Assembly (NCBI RefSeq): GCF_963678635.1
Contig: NC_087071.1
Coordinates: 36,478,438-36,542,437 of the forward strand
DNA length: 64,000 nucleotides
Origin: Symsagittifera roscoffensis
Lineage: Eukaryota; Xenacoelomorpha; Acoela; Convolutidae
Reading direction: 5' to 3'
Shown: positions 1-11,249 of the stretch, piece after piece
Position numbering within the stretch: the stretch's first letter is position 1
Layout: the number at the start of each line of letters is the position of its first letter
The notes under the pieces: generated by a model
Told to the model about the DNA's origin: nothing
The model's database searches: none
Seen by the model: only the letters and a program-made list of their open reading frames with translations
Translations under genes and position numbers: made by a program

Positions 1-1750
1 TCACCTTGAGTGAAAACTTGTGTCATCCAATATGGAAGGTGTTCTGTAGTAGCTGGGGGATTAAAAGGATTTTCTCGGATTTGTTCGGATGTAGGAGTTG
101 AACCTAAGTAATTTGATGGGATGTTTGAAGTCCTTTTTGCGATAGGGCCTGGGGAGTACTTTGAATTGTACTACTGGAAAGGTCTATAGGATTTGGTATT
201 GGTGACTTACGTATATTGAATAAAACTCTGGGGGTTTGCAAATTTCTATTTCGTCTTGGATGTATTATTTGTCTATTTATTTTGGATGTGTTTTGATTTT
301 GGCTTTGGTGTCTTGCTCTATTAAGATCTTGTGGGTTGGAGAGAGGGGGGGGGGGTATATATTATATACTGGTTTGTTTTGTGGTTCGCTTAGGGGTGCG
401 TGGCGAATGACTGGTTCTAGTGATTCAGACAATCGTGCGTGTCTTTCTTCAAAGGTATATGGATTGTCTTGAAAAGAGATGCGTGTTGATGATTGGGGTT
501 ATTTGTTTGAGTATTTGTTGGTGTTGTTGGAGGTGTTTGGGTGTTGTTGGAGGGGACTGGTGTGGGGGTTGTTGATTCGCAATTTTGGAAAAATTTTTAA
601 AGACAGTTTTTTTGTGAAGAAATTTTATTTTTATTGTTGTATTCTTCGATGAAAAGAATTAAAAGTATTGTTGCTAATGCGAATATGAATGCTTTTTTAT
701 ACATTTGCATATTTTCACTATGAGGGATGTCAGAAATGTGAGAAAAATTATGACAGGTAGAAAAACGTCTGATCGAGTGAATAAATGTTGAAACTCTAGA
801 TAGTTTTTGAAATATCGTACCCGAGTAGGTGATCAAGGATTTTTGCTAAATTAATGTAGGTTTTAGCTAGGGAATGAAAAATGATGAAAAAATTACGAAC
901 AATTATTAGAAGAAGGATGAAGATATCTAGGATGTCAGCGATAAAGATTATACAAACTTTGAAAAAAAGGTTTCAAAGAACTTGTTGAAGATTGTTGACT
1001 GTTTGAGAAAGAAGCATTGAAGAAAAGATTCGTTCTGTCGAATTATTTTTTAGTTTTTAGGGGCTAAATTGGAGTGTGGTCGGATTATTTATTGATTTTT
1101 TGACAAGTAGGTTGGATTTGGGCAATTTTTGGAGAGGGGAAGTTTGGGGGGGGGGGGGCTAATAAAGAGCTTCCTAGTTTGGTTTTTATTTATTGGATGA
1201 CCGGGGTATTCGAGAAATATTCGAACTTCAGGCTTAATGACCATGTCTATTTTGTTCCTTACGCTAATTTACTATTTTTTCTTGAGGGAGTTTTGAGGTT
1301 TTAGTTGGGACAATATTGTTGATCTTTATTCTACTTGATAGAGGAGGGTTGTACTATTCAGATTTTGTTTGTTTCGGTTTTCAAATATGAGCGGGTTGCT
1401 TATTTTTGACCTGGGGGTCTTTGAGTTATAGTTAGAGATACGCTTGAAGTTTATATTTTGTCGCCTAAAGATGTCGTCTCAAAAATGAGGTGATGATTCG
1501 GAAAGGTTCTGATTGGCTGAAATTGAACTAGTTTGTTGAAGTGCTTTTCAGCATAAAATTTGAGAAAATGAAGAAAAGGTCTTTAAAAGATCTTTTGAGA
1601 TGTGAAAATGATTTTATTTTGGGAAGTGTTTTCTGAAATTCAACTTTCTCTAATATTTTAGATTGTGGGATGAATGTTTTGTAGTCCTTTTACGGTTGAT
1701 TTCGAAGTTGTAAAGATTGTCTATGTTGAGATTTTTTTTTTGATCTTGCG
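1..1750. other. Unassigned DNA, possibly 3' part of the retroelement
   Basis: No protein domain is recognised here. The stretch lies downstream, in minus-strand sense, of the decayed pol region and could hold its 3' end or unrelated DNA. A minus-strand frame at 597-836 encodes one hydrophobic stretch (FIFALATILLILFIEE), which could be a remnant of an env-like membrane protein, but nothing else supports that. The LTR sequence seen at 10-11.2 and 12.9-14.2 kb does not recur here, so the 3' LTR is outside the window or lost. A short TGTTGTTGGAGG-type repeat lies near 518-555. Confidence 0.3.
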
Positions 1751-2039
1751 GTAGAATTTTTTCTTCTAGTTTTCAATTTTTTTTCTTTTTGAGATATCTT
1801 TTTGTTATCTAAGTCTTGAGATGTTTGTTGGGTAGTTTCATTATTTTTCTGTTCTAATGGTTTTTGAATGTAGTTCGTATTTTTTTTTGATTTTGATTGT
1901 TATCAGAGTGATCTTGAACAATTTTAAATCTTGTAAAGGAGTATAATTGAGTGAGTTCGCGAAGAGCGTATTTTTTTGGATAATAAGGTAAAAGATTGTT
2001 TCGGTGTTGGACCATTTCTTTTTTGTCTGAATCTGTACT

Positions 2040-2175
2040 GAGTTTTATGTTACATCAGTGGGTTTATCAATTATTTGATATGGTCCTTTTGGAGTGTTTG
2101 TAATTTCTTAAAAATTACTTTTTGTGGTGTAAAATTTGGACTTAAAACATATGTTCCTATTTTTAAAGTTGTACC
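2040..2175 (-). pseudogene. Integrase C-terminal GPY/F-like module remnant
   Basis: The minus-strand translation, with one frame change, reads a basic stretch followed by GPYQIIDKPTDVTY. This matches the GPY/F module that follows the integrase core in many Ty3/Gypsy elements and is thought to help integrase multimerise and choose targets. It sits in the expected place downstream of the core. Recognition rests on this one motif and its position. The frame change and nearby stops make it non-functional. Confidence 0.55.
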
Positions 2176-2389
2176 TGGGATGAATCGACAATTTATTTGG
2201 GAATTTATATTTTGTCTTTGAAACATTTTTCTAAGTTAATTTTTGATAAATTTCATCGTGCTTTTTATCTCTGTTTAAAATCCATTCGGTGTATGTACCG
2301 AAAGCTATTTTTAAAATTTTTGGATGATGAAAGTGATCTTCATCGTGGGTATGTAGTGGTAGGTTGTAACATATTGATTCTTTAGTGGG

Positions 2390-3144
2390 TTGACAAAAAC
2401 CTTGTGTATTTGTGAAGAATTTGCCGTGAGCATTATCGGTTTTCGTGGTTTTTGGTTGAAAACTATTTCATAAGCTGACAGTCCTGAAGTTGTGGTGATT
2501 TGTGAATTGAAAGATGAAGGGAATAATTTTACATCTGTTGACCAATCAGTGTATCGTGTGTCATTTCCGTTGATGATACATCCGAGTTATTCTTGTAATG
2601 AACGGTACATACCTTCAACTAGTCCATTAGTCCAGGGTGCATGAGATGTACGTGTTTTATGTTTAATATTATAAAGGTGGCATAGTGTGATAATTTCGTT
2701 GTTTATAAATTCAGTGCCATTGTCTGTAAAAAGGATTTCGGGTAATCCGAATTTCGCTATCCAGTCATCATAAAATGTTGTATATGCATAATAAGCATTA
2801 CAATGGGTTACTGGGATAAGTGCTACGTAGTGTGTAAATGCGTCAACTATGACCATTATATATGATTTCCTTCTGAGGATGGTCATTTTGGTTCTTTTGT
2901 GTCAAGTGAAATTCTATGATTGAAATATAGACTTTCTCTTTAAAATCTTTTTTTCTGCAATAAGTTTTTGATTTAGGTAAGGTTTGTTTAATTGACATGT
3001 TATGCAATCATTGCATAATAATTTAATCCAAATTGGTGCATTTAAAATGTAAAAATTTTGAGTGAAGTTTGAGGATGTTTTTTTCTGATCCTGAGTGTCC
3101 TTTAGTATGTAATGAATGGAAGTATGAAAAGCTATAAGCATCAT
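2390..3144 (-). pseudogene. Retroelement integrase (zinc-binding domain plus DDE core)
   Basis: This is the integrase that would insert the retroelement cDNA. The N-terminal part (minus strand, about 3144-2914) has an H-x3-H pair (HTSIH) and a downstream CNDCITC, the HHCC zinc-binding arrangement. After a frame change, the catalytic core (2886-2587) shows the first Asp in VDAFTHY, the second in TDNGTEF and the Glu in GLVEGM, completing D-D-E. A single in-frame TAA follows YRSLQE. Integrase-like coding then continues to about 2390 (a segment with LSAYEIVFNQKPRKP), so the stop is a decay mutation and not the true end. The catalytic residues survive but the frame is broken at least twice. Confidence 0.88.
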
Positions 3145-3149
3145 GCTTA

Positions 3150-3860
3150 AAGGTAGACATGGTGTTTTGAGATCAGATGCTTGGTTTTCTAATATATCTC
3201 TGTTCTCGTTTATAGAGGTATTTTTAAATTTTCTGAAATATCTAAGAAGGGTTTTGTTTCCTACAAATGTTATATTGGCTTTAATTGGTTTGGTTTTTGA
3301 TTTGTGTCAAGATTTCAATTGTCTAATAACTGGGTCACGGTTTTGATGTTTTTGTTATAATTCTAGTGTTATTTTTTCTGTGTTTGGTAAAAAAATGTTT
3401 TCGACTTCTATCTTTGATAGAGGTTTTGTGTCTAGACGATCATGGAGATTAAAGACTTGATTTAGCGTGTATTTTGAGTCATTATTTGGTGGGCCTGATA
3501 AATTTATATCATCAGTTAGGTTTCCTTTTTCCATTAAAGGCAATAGATCTTGTCTATATGATTGTTGTCTAATTGGTTTTTGTTGAGTATTGTTTTTAAT
3601 CCATGGTAGATCAACTTCGTAGTGATTTTTTTGACAATCTAAATATAGTGAAAAATGAAGTAGATTGTATGTTTGTGATTGATCTATGTCAGTTTTTACT
3701 GCTTATTTGCATTCTAATTGTGGTGAAGTTTCATCTTTTGCAAGGAAAATTTTAATGTTCAGTGGTATTTCTACTGTTGTTTTTCTTGTTAATAGTTCAA
3801 GTGGTGTGTTTTTACTAATAGTATCTGGTAGTGCAAGGTTTTTCCCTGCTTTCCAATTTA
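3150..3860 (-). pseudogene. RNase H tail and linker between RNase H and integrase
   Basis: The minus-strand translation contains NLALPDTISKNTP, a segment typical of the end of Ty3/Gypsy RNase H, followed by a long linker (KTTVEIPLNIKIFLAKDETS and so on) that runs to the integrase zinc domain. One segment is open from 3543 to 3355. In-frame stops occur, for example near 3700. The RNase H core that should precede this segment is almost wholly missing: only a few dozen bases separate it from the RT connection region, so an internal deletion is likely. Confidence 0.6.
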
Positions 3861-3906
3861 TATGTAAGTTTGGGAACTTCATTCAACTTAATTGAAATCT
3901 ATAAAC

Positions 3907-4716
3907 TCAATGGCTGATCGGGATCTGGAATTGTGTTCGATATTTGTTCTGTGAGAAGAGTTTTGATTTCTTCAAATCGTGTTTGATGTTCTGTTGTCCA
4001 TTCAAAATTGTATTGTTTTGTTGTCTGAGGATGTTGTAGAATGGTCTTAAGTATAATTGCATTTTATATACGTATTTACTCAAGAAGTTTAACATTCCAA
4101 GAAATTCTTGTATTTTTTTTTGTTAGATGGTGGTTGAAATTTTTGAATTGCATCTATACGAGATTTTAATGACGTTATAGTGTTTCGTTCTATGATATGT
4201 CCAAGAAACTTTACACGTGTTAGAAAAAAATGTGATTTATCTGGGGCTGCTTTCATATATTTGTGTAGTAATATCTGATGATATTTTCTAAATCAGTGAA
4301 CAATTCTTCCTTAGTTTGTGATTGCATAAAAACATCGTCCAGATATGTAATTGCATTTTCTTGAGTATGAGTTGTCGGAAAATTTTACTCATAAGTGCTG
4401 AAAATGCTGCTGGTCTTATGGAGATTCCATAGAATAATCTATTGAATTCAGATTGTTGATTTCCAAAAATAAACTTTGTTAATAGTCGTGATTGTTCGTC
4501 TAACGGCATTTGATTATATGCACTATTCATGTCTGCTGTTGTGAAATATTTACCATTTATTTTTGTTAGAATTACATGAATTGGATCAATAGGCCCTTTA
4601 CATTTAGATTCATCATTGAGTGAATTGAGATATCTAGCATATCGAACTATTTTTAAAGATTCTCCATTAGCTAAAATGATAACCGGGTTTCCTTTTGGCT
4701 GTTTTTCTTTATTCAC
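3907..4716 (-). pseudogene. Retroelement reverse transcriptase, frameshifted
   Basis: This is the RNA/DNA-templated polymerase of the element. The frame 4716-4288 holds the fingers/palm start, with ADMNSAYNQMPLDE (first catalytic Asp region) and FGISIRP-type substrate-binding sequence (read here as FYGISIRPAAFSALMS). The catalytic YLDD box is present at about 4333-4349 but in another frame, so a frameshift separates the two halves of the active site. Downstream, 4095-3907 carries MLNFLSKYV...LRPFYNIL, the conserved thumb/connection segment, again in a changed frame. The motif order matches Ty3/Gypsy RT. Non-functional as assembled. Confidence 0.88.
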
Positions 4717-5427
4717 TGGAGAAGTGGTATCATATTGTTCTAATATGTCTAAAAATCTGTTAATTTTATCTTGTAAGTGAATTGGAACTTTACTTGCTCG
4801 TTGTTTTTGAAAACTGCATCAGGTTTTAGAGGTAGATGTAGTCGTGAATTTACTTTTCCAACATCAAATTTAGATGTTGCGTAAACTTTTTGGGTATTTT
4901 AAAAGTGAATCGTCTAATTTTTCAAACTCTTTTTGTGTTATCTGAGAGTGTTGAAAATTGAACAATGTTAAGAATTTTTGTTGTTCTTTTGTGTATTTTG
5001 ATATTTGAAATGTTCGCTTGAAGTAAGGTGTTTTCGTGAAATAGTCTGTGTTCTTTTTTTCATTGCTTATTAAATTATATATTAATAATTCTTCGTCAAG
5101 ACTTGTTGATTGACATATATCTAATAGTTGTGAAATATTATTTAATCTATACGCTATTTCCTTAGTGGGAGAAGTTGTAGCGTTAGTTTTACAATAACCT
5201 ACGAGTCCTAGAGGTAGGATTATTTTATATGGAAAATTATTGTAATCATGTAAGGAAATTATGTCTGAGTTTGAGTTTTTTATGGACTTGATAGATTGTT
5301 ACTCGAAAAAATTTACGAATTGGTCTAAATTCAAGGTCAGACACATAGAGATGTTGTTTATTTTGTTCTTTATCATATTGGTGAACTTGTTTGATTGAGA
5401 AGTTGAAACCATTACCTGCTAGTGGTT

Positions 5428-5895
5428 TCAGGTGTTTTCGTTCCTGATTATATATGGGGTAAATTTAGAGAAGAATATTGGTTGCTTATTTTTTCTTTGA
5501 AAGAATGTTAAAGCTGTGTTATTCATTCTTGTGGATTTATCTTTTATATGAATTTTACTGTTTAAAATGTTAATTGTTGGTATATATTTAGTAAAGAATG
5601 GTATTTTAAAGATATTGTTTTTTTTATCGGTGATATGAAAAGTTTGTTTGAATGGTTTGTTCAAGAGTTTGTTTTGTTTTCCATTGTTCGAGTGGGAACA
5701 AGAAAGAGCTGTATTTTTCCATAGTTTTTTAAGGTTGAGCCTTGTGCTGTCGCTAGCCTGCTTGTTGTTTTTAAGGGTTTTAATTTTGGATGTAGCGTTT
5801 TGATTTCATTCCAAGTGGGAATGTTATTGATGTTTGATTCCGCTCCGGAATCTATTAAAAAATCAATTTCAAGGTCTGGTTTTTGAAATCAGCTG
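5428..5895 (-). pseudogene. Retroviral-type aspartic protease remnant
   Basis: The minus-strand translation around 5880-5780 reads LEIDFLIDSGAESNINNIP. The DSGAES box is the catalytic Asp motif of retropepsins, preceded by the usual hydrophobic strand. The coding signal continues towards RT as a diverged frame (open 5664-5428 with internal frame changes). A protease between gag and RT is the expected order in a Ty3/Gypsy polyprotein, where it would cleave Gag-Pol. I cannot identify the flap or the second hydrophobic-GRD/N motif, and stops interrupt the region. Confidence 0.7.
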
Positions 5896-6299
5896 ATTTT
5901 TGGACTTTCTAAGAGTAATAGAATTGTCCAAATTTTTTCTCTAGGTTGTGTTCCCTTTGGTACATTTTGGTAGATGTGATTTGTACTGGAAAATTCTACA
6001 GTTTTTTCTTCTGTATTTTCTTCTACGATTTTTTCTATAGCTTTATTATTATTGACAGGTCTTGAAATATAGTTTAAAAGAAAGTAATCTTAATTTTGAT
6101 AGATCTGTGAAAGTATCGGTTGTTCATAGATAATGGATTCGTAATCATTGTCAACGTGTATCATGTTAATTGAAATTGTGTTGTCTGTTTCGCTTTCACT
6201 GTCTGTAGATTCGCAATTGATATGGTTTAATTGCAATTCTGTGCTTTCTGTATTATCAATAACAGGAGGGTCGGATTGAATTTCTTCAGTTGTTTGTAC

Positions 6300-7456
6300 T
6301 TAATTCATTTGTTTTTGATGTTTTGGTGTAATACTTCTATATTTTTGTTGAGAGTCTGGATAACGTGGGTTGTTCCTATGTGGTGATTGAGAGTAGTTTC
6401 TTTGTCTATTGTTATAATTTGAATTTCTATTGTGTGAATTATCGCGTGATTCATTTTGATAGTTGTAATAACGTGATCTTTGATAGTGTGATCTGTTGTT
6501 AGAATAATCACGTGATCTATTGTTTTGATATTTTTGATTTCGATCATTTGAATTGTTTCTGTTCCTATTGTTGGAATAATTTCTATTCTTTTATATGTAG
6601 AATTTCTAGATCGATCATTTGAATAGTGTCTATTCTTAGAGTGTGAATGGGAACTGGTATCAAACGAAAGCTCAGATTGGCCTGAATTTGATCTTGAATA
6701 GTTGTTTCGATACTGATTATTTCTTTTGGTTTGGTGATCGTCCTCTGCAGTTTGAATTATAAAGTGATTGGTGTCTAGAATAATTTGAGTTGTTATTTGG
6801 AAGTGGTTTTTCGGAATTATTTTTACTATGAATGTTTTTGTTGGGTAAATTTTGATCTTTTTTCATGAAGTGATGAAATGATTTATTTGGTTTTCTATAC
6901 TTTTGTGGTTCATTTTGGTTGTCTTGCTGTTTTTGTCTGCGTTCAGCAATGCTGTGTCCGTATCTTTGCCAATAATTACACCATTTTTTGGATGATGGTT
7001 CATCTTTAAAATTTGGGATTTTCTCGTATATATTTAAAATTTATTTTTTTTGAATAAATCTGTATCAGAGTCGTGTATATTATTTATTTGTGAAGTTGTG
7101 CATTGGATGTCATTGACATTTTGTAGTTTTAGAATTTCCGTTTTTCTAGTTTCATATTGATTTCTGCTTGTTCTAATTTATCAACTAGTTTTCTAAAGTC
7201 TAAATCTGGTTCTCGAATGGAAGAAGGATGTGATGCTCTCTTTTTTAATACCCTTTTTTTGTAATTGAGGTATAAGAGTCATCATTAAGATTTCTGTCAT
7301 CATTGTGTTTTTATAATCATGGGTATTGAGTGAATATGCTTTTCGGACTAAAGTTTCAATTCTTACTGCGAGTTGTTTAATTGTTTCATTTATTAGTCTA
7401 CGAATTTCTTTGCATAAAACACTTTGATGTTGTTTGTTTCTTTCAGAGTCAAACAT
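6300..7456 (-). pseudogene. Gag C-terminal half with degenerate zinc knuckle
   Basis: The 7456-7193 frame encodes a helical, charged Gag-like segment (with IETLVRKAYSLNTHDYKNTM). Further downstream, 6980-6939, the sequence reads CNYWQRYGHSIAER: a CCHC knuckle in which the second and fourth positions, normally Cys, are Trp (TGG) and Arg (CGC), each one base from a Cys codon. The 6547-6305 stretch is an Ile/Thr/His/Asn-rich low-complexity frame. Together these suggest nucleocapsid sequence that has lost zinc binding. The assignment depends on position just upstream of the protease. Confidence 0.55.
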
Positions 7457-8277
7457 TTTTGAGAATTCTTATGTGAATCTTTTCCAATCTGATTTTGTTT
7501 CCATAGGTAAAACTGAAAACCATTTTTGGGCTGCGCCGTCAAGTGTGGTTTGGATTAATGCTGTGCGTCTATGTATCCAATTTGATGAAGTGGCGTATTT
7601 AATACTCTACAGAGTATTCAGGATCTGTGCCTGTAAATACCATTAGTGGCTTATTTGATGATATCGATGATCCACCCATTAGGTATGGATTCATAGTCAT
7701 TTGTAGTGACTCTGCAGCATTTGGTATTTGAAAAAAAAATTGTAAGTTGAATTTTTTTATTTCATAATGTTGTAATTAGTACGGTAGTGAAATTTTGTTA
7801 TGCATTTGAGTAGGTTCGTAACATTGCGTATTAGATGGGTTTTGTGTTTGAAAAATATTATTTTGTGATGCTGAATTAGCTCTAGGTTGTCGTATTTATT
7901 CTTCTCGTGTGTATGGTTCAAAAATATCTGGTTGATCTATGCTGTAACAATGAGGTGTTTGGCTTGGATAAAATCGTTGGAGATTTTGATTATTGTATTC
8001 CTCATCTTCTTATGGAAAATAATTAGCTGTATGATAAGGACCGGTATCTGTTTTTATTATTTGTGCTTTGTTGAAAAAATGGGTAACTTTCACTTCGATC
8101 TTGTGAAGTTCGTGGATGGTCATTAAAAATTACTGAGTTTGAATGTGGTTTTCGTATATTTTGTCGTTGTAAGTATGAGTAGGTCTGAGTATTTGTATTA
8201 GAAGTTTTTGTTGTTTTTGATCTATTTACATAGTTATAATTATGTTCTGCGAAGTAATTTCTATGTGATGTTTTTGT

Positions 8278-9879
8278 TTATATGTTGATTTTGTTACTGG
8301 TCGAAATGTTTGATAGTCCATTTGGGAGTTTTTTTTGAGCAACGGAGGATTTTGCCGTGGATTGTATAATTGTTTGCTGTAACGTCTGATTTTTTGATTT
8401 TGGAGTTGTAAAATTAAGTTGAATGGATGAAATATTTTGTTGTGCTGTCGTTGTTTTTGTTTCAACTACTTTTTCATTCACAAAATGTGATGGAGTTTGT
8501 ATATCTTGTTGTGGAGATTTCTTGTTCCGTTTAAAATGTCTTGCTGTAAAAAAGTGGAGTTTAAGCTATTGTTTCCTGTTCTATCGGGAAAGAATGTGTC
8601 ATAGTTTGAAGGTGTTGCTTCAATTGTAAGTGAGTATACTTTAACATAATCTTTGTTAATAGAGATTGTGCTAATTGCTTGGCTTGATATATCTGTAGGT
8701 ATCTTAATAAATAATAATGGTCCCGTTCAGGGTCCCAAAAATAATCTTTTTGTTCTGCTAAAAACGTTTCGTCATCTGTATTTTGTGGTTTAAAATTTTT
8801 TCTTGCTACAGCTATAAGATCAATGTTATGAACAAAATAATCAATTATGAACCATGCTAAGATCATTTTTTAAATTATGTTAAACATGTTGTGTTATATC
8901 ATTACTAGATAGATTTTCACGTATTGCCTTTGAAAATTTAGAAAAGACATTTATTTATTACCGTACAGTTGTATGTCGGGTTGTTTGAATTGGTGATTCG
9001 CCTTGAGGTTCTTTCAATTCCAATATTGATAAATAGCTATAGATAAGTGAAAATACATTGTTTGTGAGTATTGAGTTTGCTCTTTGTGAGTTTTGATGTT
9101 GTTTATTTTTTATGTATTCTGTAACAACTTTTGAAAACTCAATGTCTACGTCATCGGTTTGAATGAGGTATTTGTCATGAAAAGCATTTGGTGAACTAAT
9201 TTCAATTGTGTAGATTCCATATTGTGATGTGGGATTACATAGACCTTGGAGATAGTGGTCAAGGAGTTGTCTTTTTATTTTTACATCGGGAAATTCTGTT
9301 GTGCATGGACTTTCGCCTTTTTTGAATACTTTTACAATTATTTAATTTTAAAGTTGTATTTGCCCTCGAGTTTCAGCTTGTGGCTTTGTTAAAAATGGGA
9401 GTGGGAAGTCTACTAGGTTTTCTTCATTTTGTTTCATTTGTGAGTTTTATTACTGTTAATGTGCGAATTTTAAGGTGAGTTATTGGTTGAATCCAATTTT
9501 ATAGACGTATTGGTTTGTTTGTGTATGACTTTTTTTTCAACATTTTCTTTTGATTGATGCTGGTGACGTGGTTTTTGAGTCCGAGAAGTATAATTGATTG
9601 TCATTTAGAAGGTTTTTATTTATTGAGTCTTTTAAATTGTGGATTTTTTGTATTGCGCTTGTTTCTGAGTCTGAGACTGCGTTTCTTTGTTTTGAAAATC
9701 GTTTTCGAAAAATTTGTTTTTGTTTGCTTACAATTTTTTTCCCAAGTCTTTGTCGTTTTGTTCTTATGTATCCTATTGTTTGTCTGTGTGGTGTGATTAC
9801 GAGGTCGTATCTTTCGTCGTTAATTATACAGTTGTGTAATAATATTGTTGGTTTTTTTTTCTAAATTGTCTCTTGACAT
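8278..9879 (-). pseudogene. Gag-like 5' coding region, copy A
   Basis: Coding starts at the first ATG after the putative primer-binding site (ATG on the minus strand at 9879) and runs towards lower coordinates with frame changes and stops. Recognisable pieces are the 8866-8561 frame (FLAEQKDYFWDPERDHYYLL) and two overlapping frames at 8226-8481. The whole stretch is repeated at 11.25-12.85 kb with many point differences. I do not recognise a named fold. The identification as Gag comes from position between LTR/PBS and the nucleocapsid and protease remnants. Confidence 0.5.
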
Positions 9880-9941
9880 AAGGTTCAGGATGATGGAAGC
9901 AAGATTGGGATTAAACTGTTAGTTCTTACGATTTTTTGTGG

Positions 9942-9959
9942 TTAGTTCAACTTGGGCCA
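9942..9959 (-). promoter_or_regulatory. Putative tRNA primer-binding site, copy A
   Basis: On the minus strand, TGGCCCAAGTTGAACTAA lies two bases after an LTR-like CA end. It starts with TGG, the complement of a tRNA CCA tail, and sits between LTR and gag. The matching tRNA was not identified. The same sequence occurs in copy B at 12917-12934. Confidence 0.4.
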
Positions 9960-9961
9960 TA

Positions 9962-11241
9962 TGTTGTCGTGTAAGAGAGAAATGCATATATCGATTCGTG
10001 AGAAAGATTTTTACTTTCTCGTGAATAATTCTTAGCTAAAGTAGACCTACCTAATCTTACCTAGGCGTAGTGATTTGTGATCAAGGGTTGGAGAATAGTA
10101 AATCGATCCACAAGGTTCAGGTATAATTAGAACACAAGTAGTTTATTTTATTAGGTACTCTTTTAGGACATACTAAGCTTAAGTGTTTTAGCCTGAGTCG
10201 TCTAAGAGGTAGGGATTCAAGTAAAGGGTGAGTAACCAAAGTTCTTCACTGTTTATCCTAGTTAGAATGGTAAGTCTTTGAAAAGTTTCTGTTACTCCTG
10301 GGTCTTTAATAAGGGTTGGGCAGTGAATCGACGTTTGAAGTCGTTAGACACTAATCAATTTGGAAGGGGGAGAACGAAACTGTTCTATTTGTTTCAAGGA
10401 TAAGCCTTGATGATCAAAATATTTAGGTAAAATTAATTTAATTTAAGTTAAGTGAATTTAATTTAAATAGCCAAGGGAAGCCTTGATAATCGATTATTTT
10501 AAATGATATTATTTTAAGTGAAAACAAGGATAAGCCTTGATAACTTTTAATAAAAGAATAAGTGAAAAAAGTTAATATTTAGTTTTGGTGATGTTAATGT
10601 TTTGAGATTTGCTGTTATGTTTTAGGTGATGAAGTTAGGAAAAAAGGATGAATTATATATACTAACAATTTGCTTTATACTAACTAATTTTTGTACTTTT
10701 ATATTCAATAAATATTTTTTCCAAGATGTTTTGAATTAACTGCAGATTTTTGAGGAGAACGACTAGGAGTTTTTATCTGTCGTTATTGTACAATTATTAG
10801 GTTTAGCGCCAGTGAAGATTGTTGAAAATTTTTCTCCAAAATTTTATGTAAGTAAATGAAAATTTAAATTTACTGCTAGAAGTATTCTAAATATAAAAGT
10901 TTGGTCTGGCTTTTGCCGTACGAGCATGAAATCTATTGGTAGATTTCTTCCTAATCGTATGTCGTCTCTTGTCCGAGGTCTTCTTCCAATACCGGGTAGT
11001 TCTCGTATTTTTCGGAAAGTTGGCTCTGATCTATTGAGTCGTAGAGACATTTTTACTAAGTTTTGTCAAATAACATTTTTGAAATATTGTGTTTGTCTTA
11101 TTCTAATCTAATGTTCTGATTAATGTTTCTAATCTAAGTTGGTTAGGTCTTGTTCGAGACTTTTGGTTGCACCAGATGAGTTAAGATCGGGTTGTATAAC
11201 TCATTGAGTAATATAAGATAAAGTACACTGTCTGCTCGTCA
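9962..11241 (-). repeat. Long terminal repeat, copy A (about 1.28 kb)
   Basis: This block is nearly the same as 12937-14213 and, in minus-strand sense, opens with TGACGAGCAGAC and ends with CA two bases before the primer-binding-like site, so TG...CA termini are present. Inside is a short repeated word AAGCCTTGATAATC/GATGATC (three occurrences near 10405-10545). No long open frame is convincing. The small frames at 10844-11111 occur on both strands and look fortuitous. Confidence 0.65.
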
Positions 11242-11249
11242 CGCTATCT

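Noticed and set aside
597-836. Retroviral envelope protein
   Set aside because: A single hydrophobic segment in a 79-aa frame is too little to call env.
9554-9864. Plus-strand hydrophobic frames of 80-88 aa, also at 12530-12897
   Set aside because: They are the complement of the Lys-rich Gag-like N-terminus; hydrophobicity comes from TTT/TTG antisense codons.
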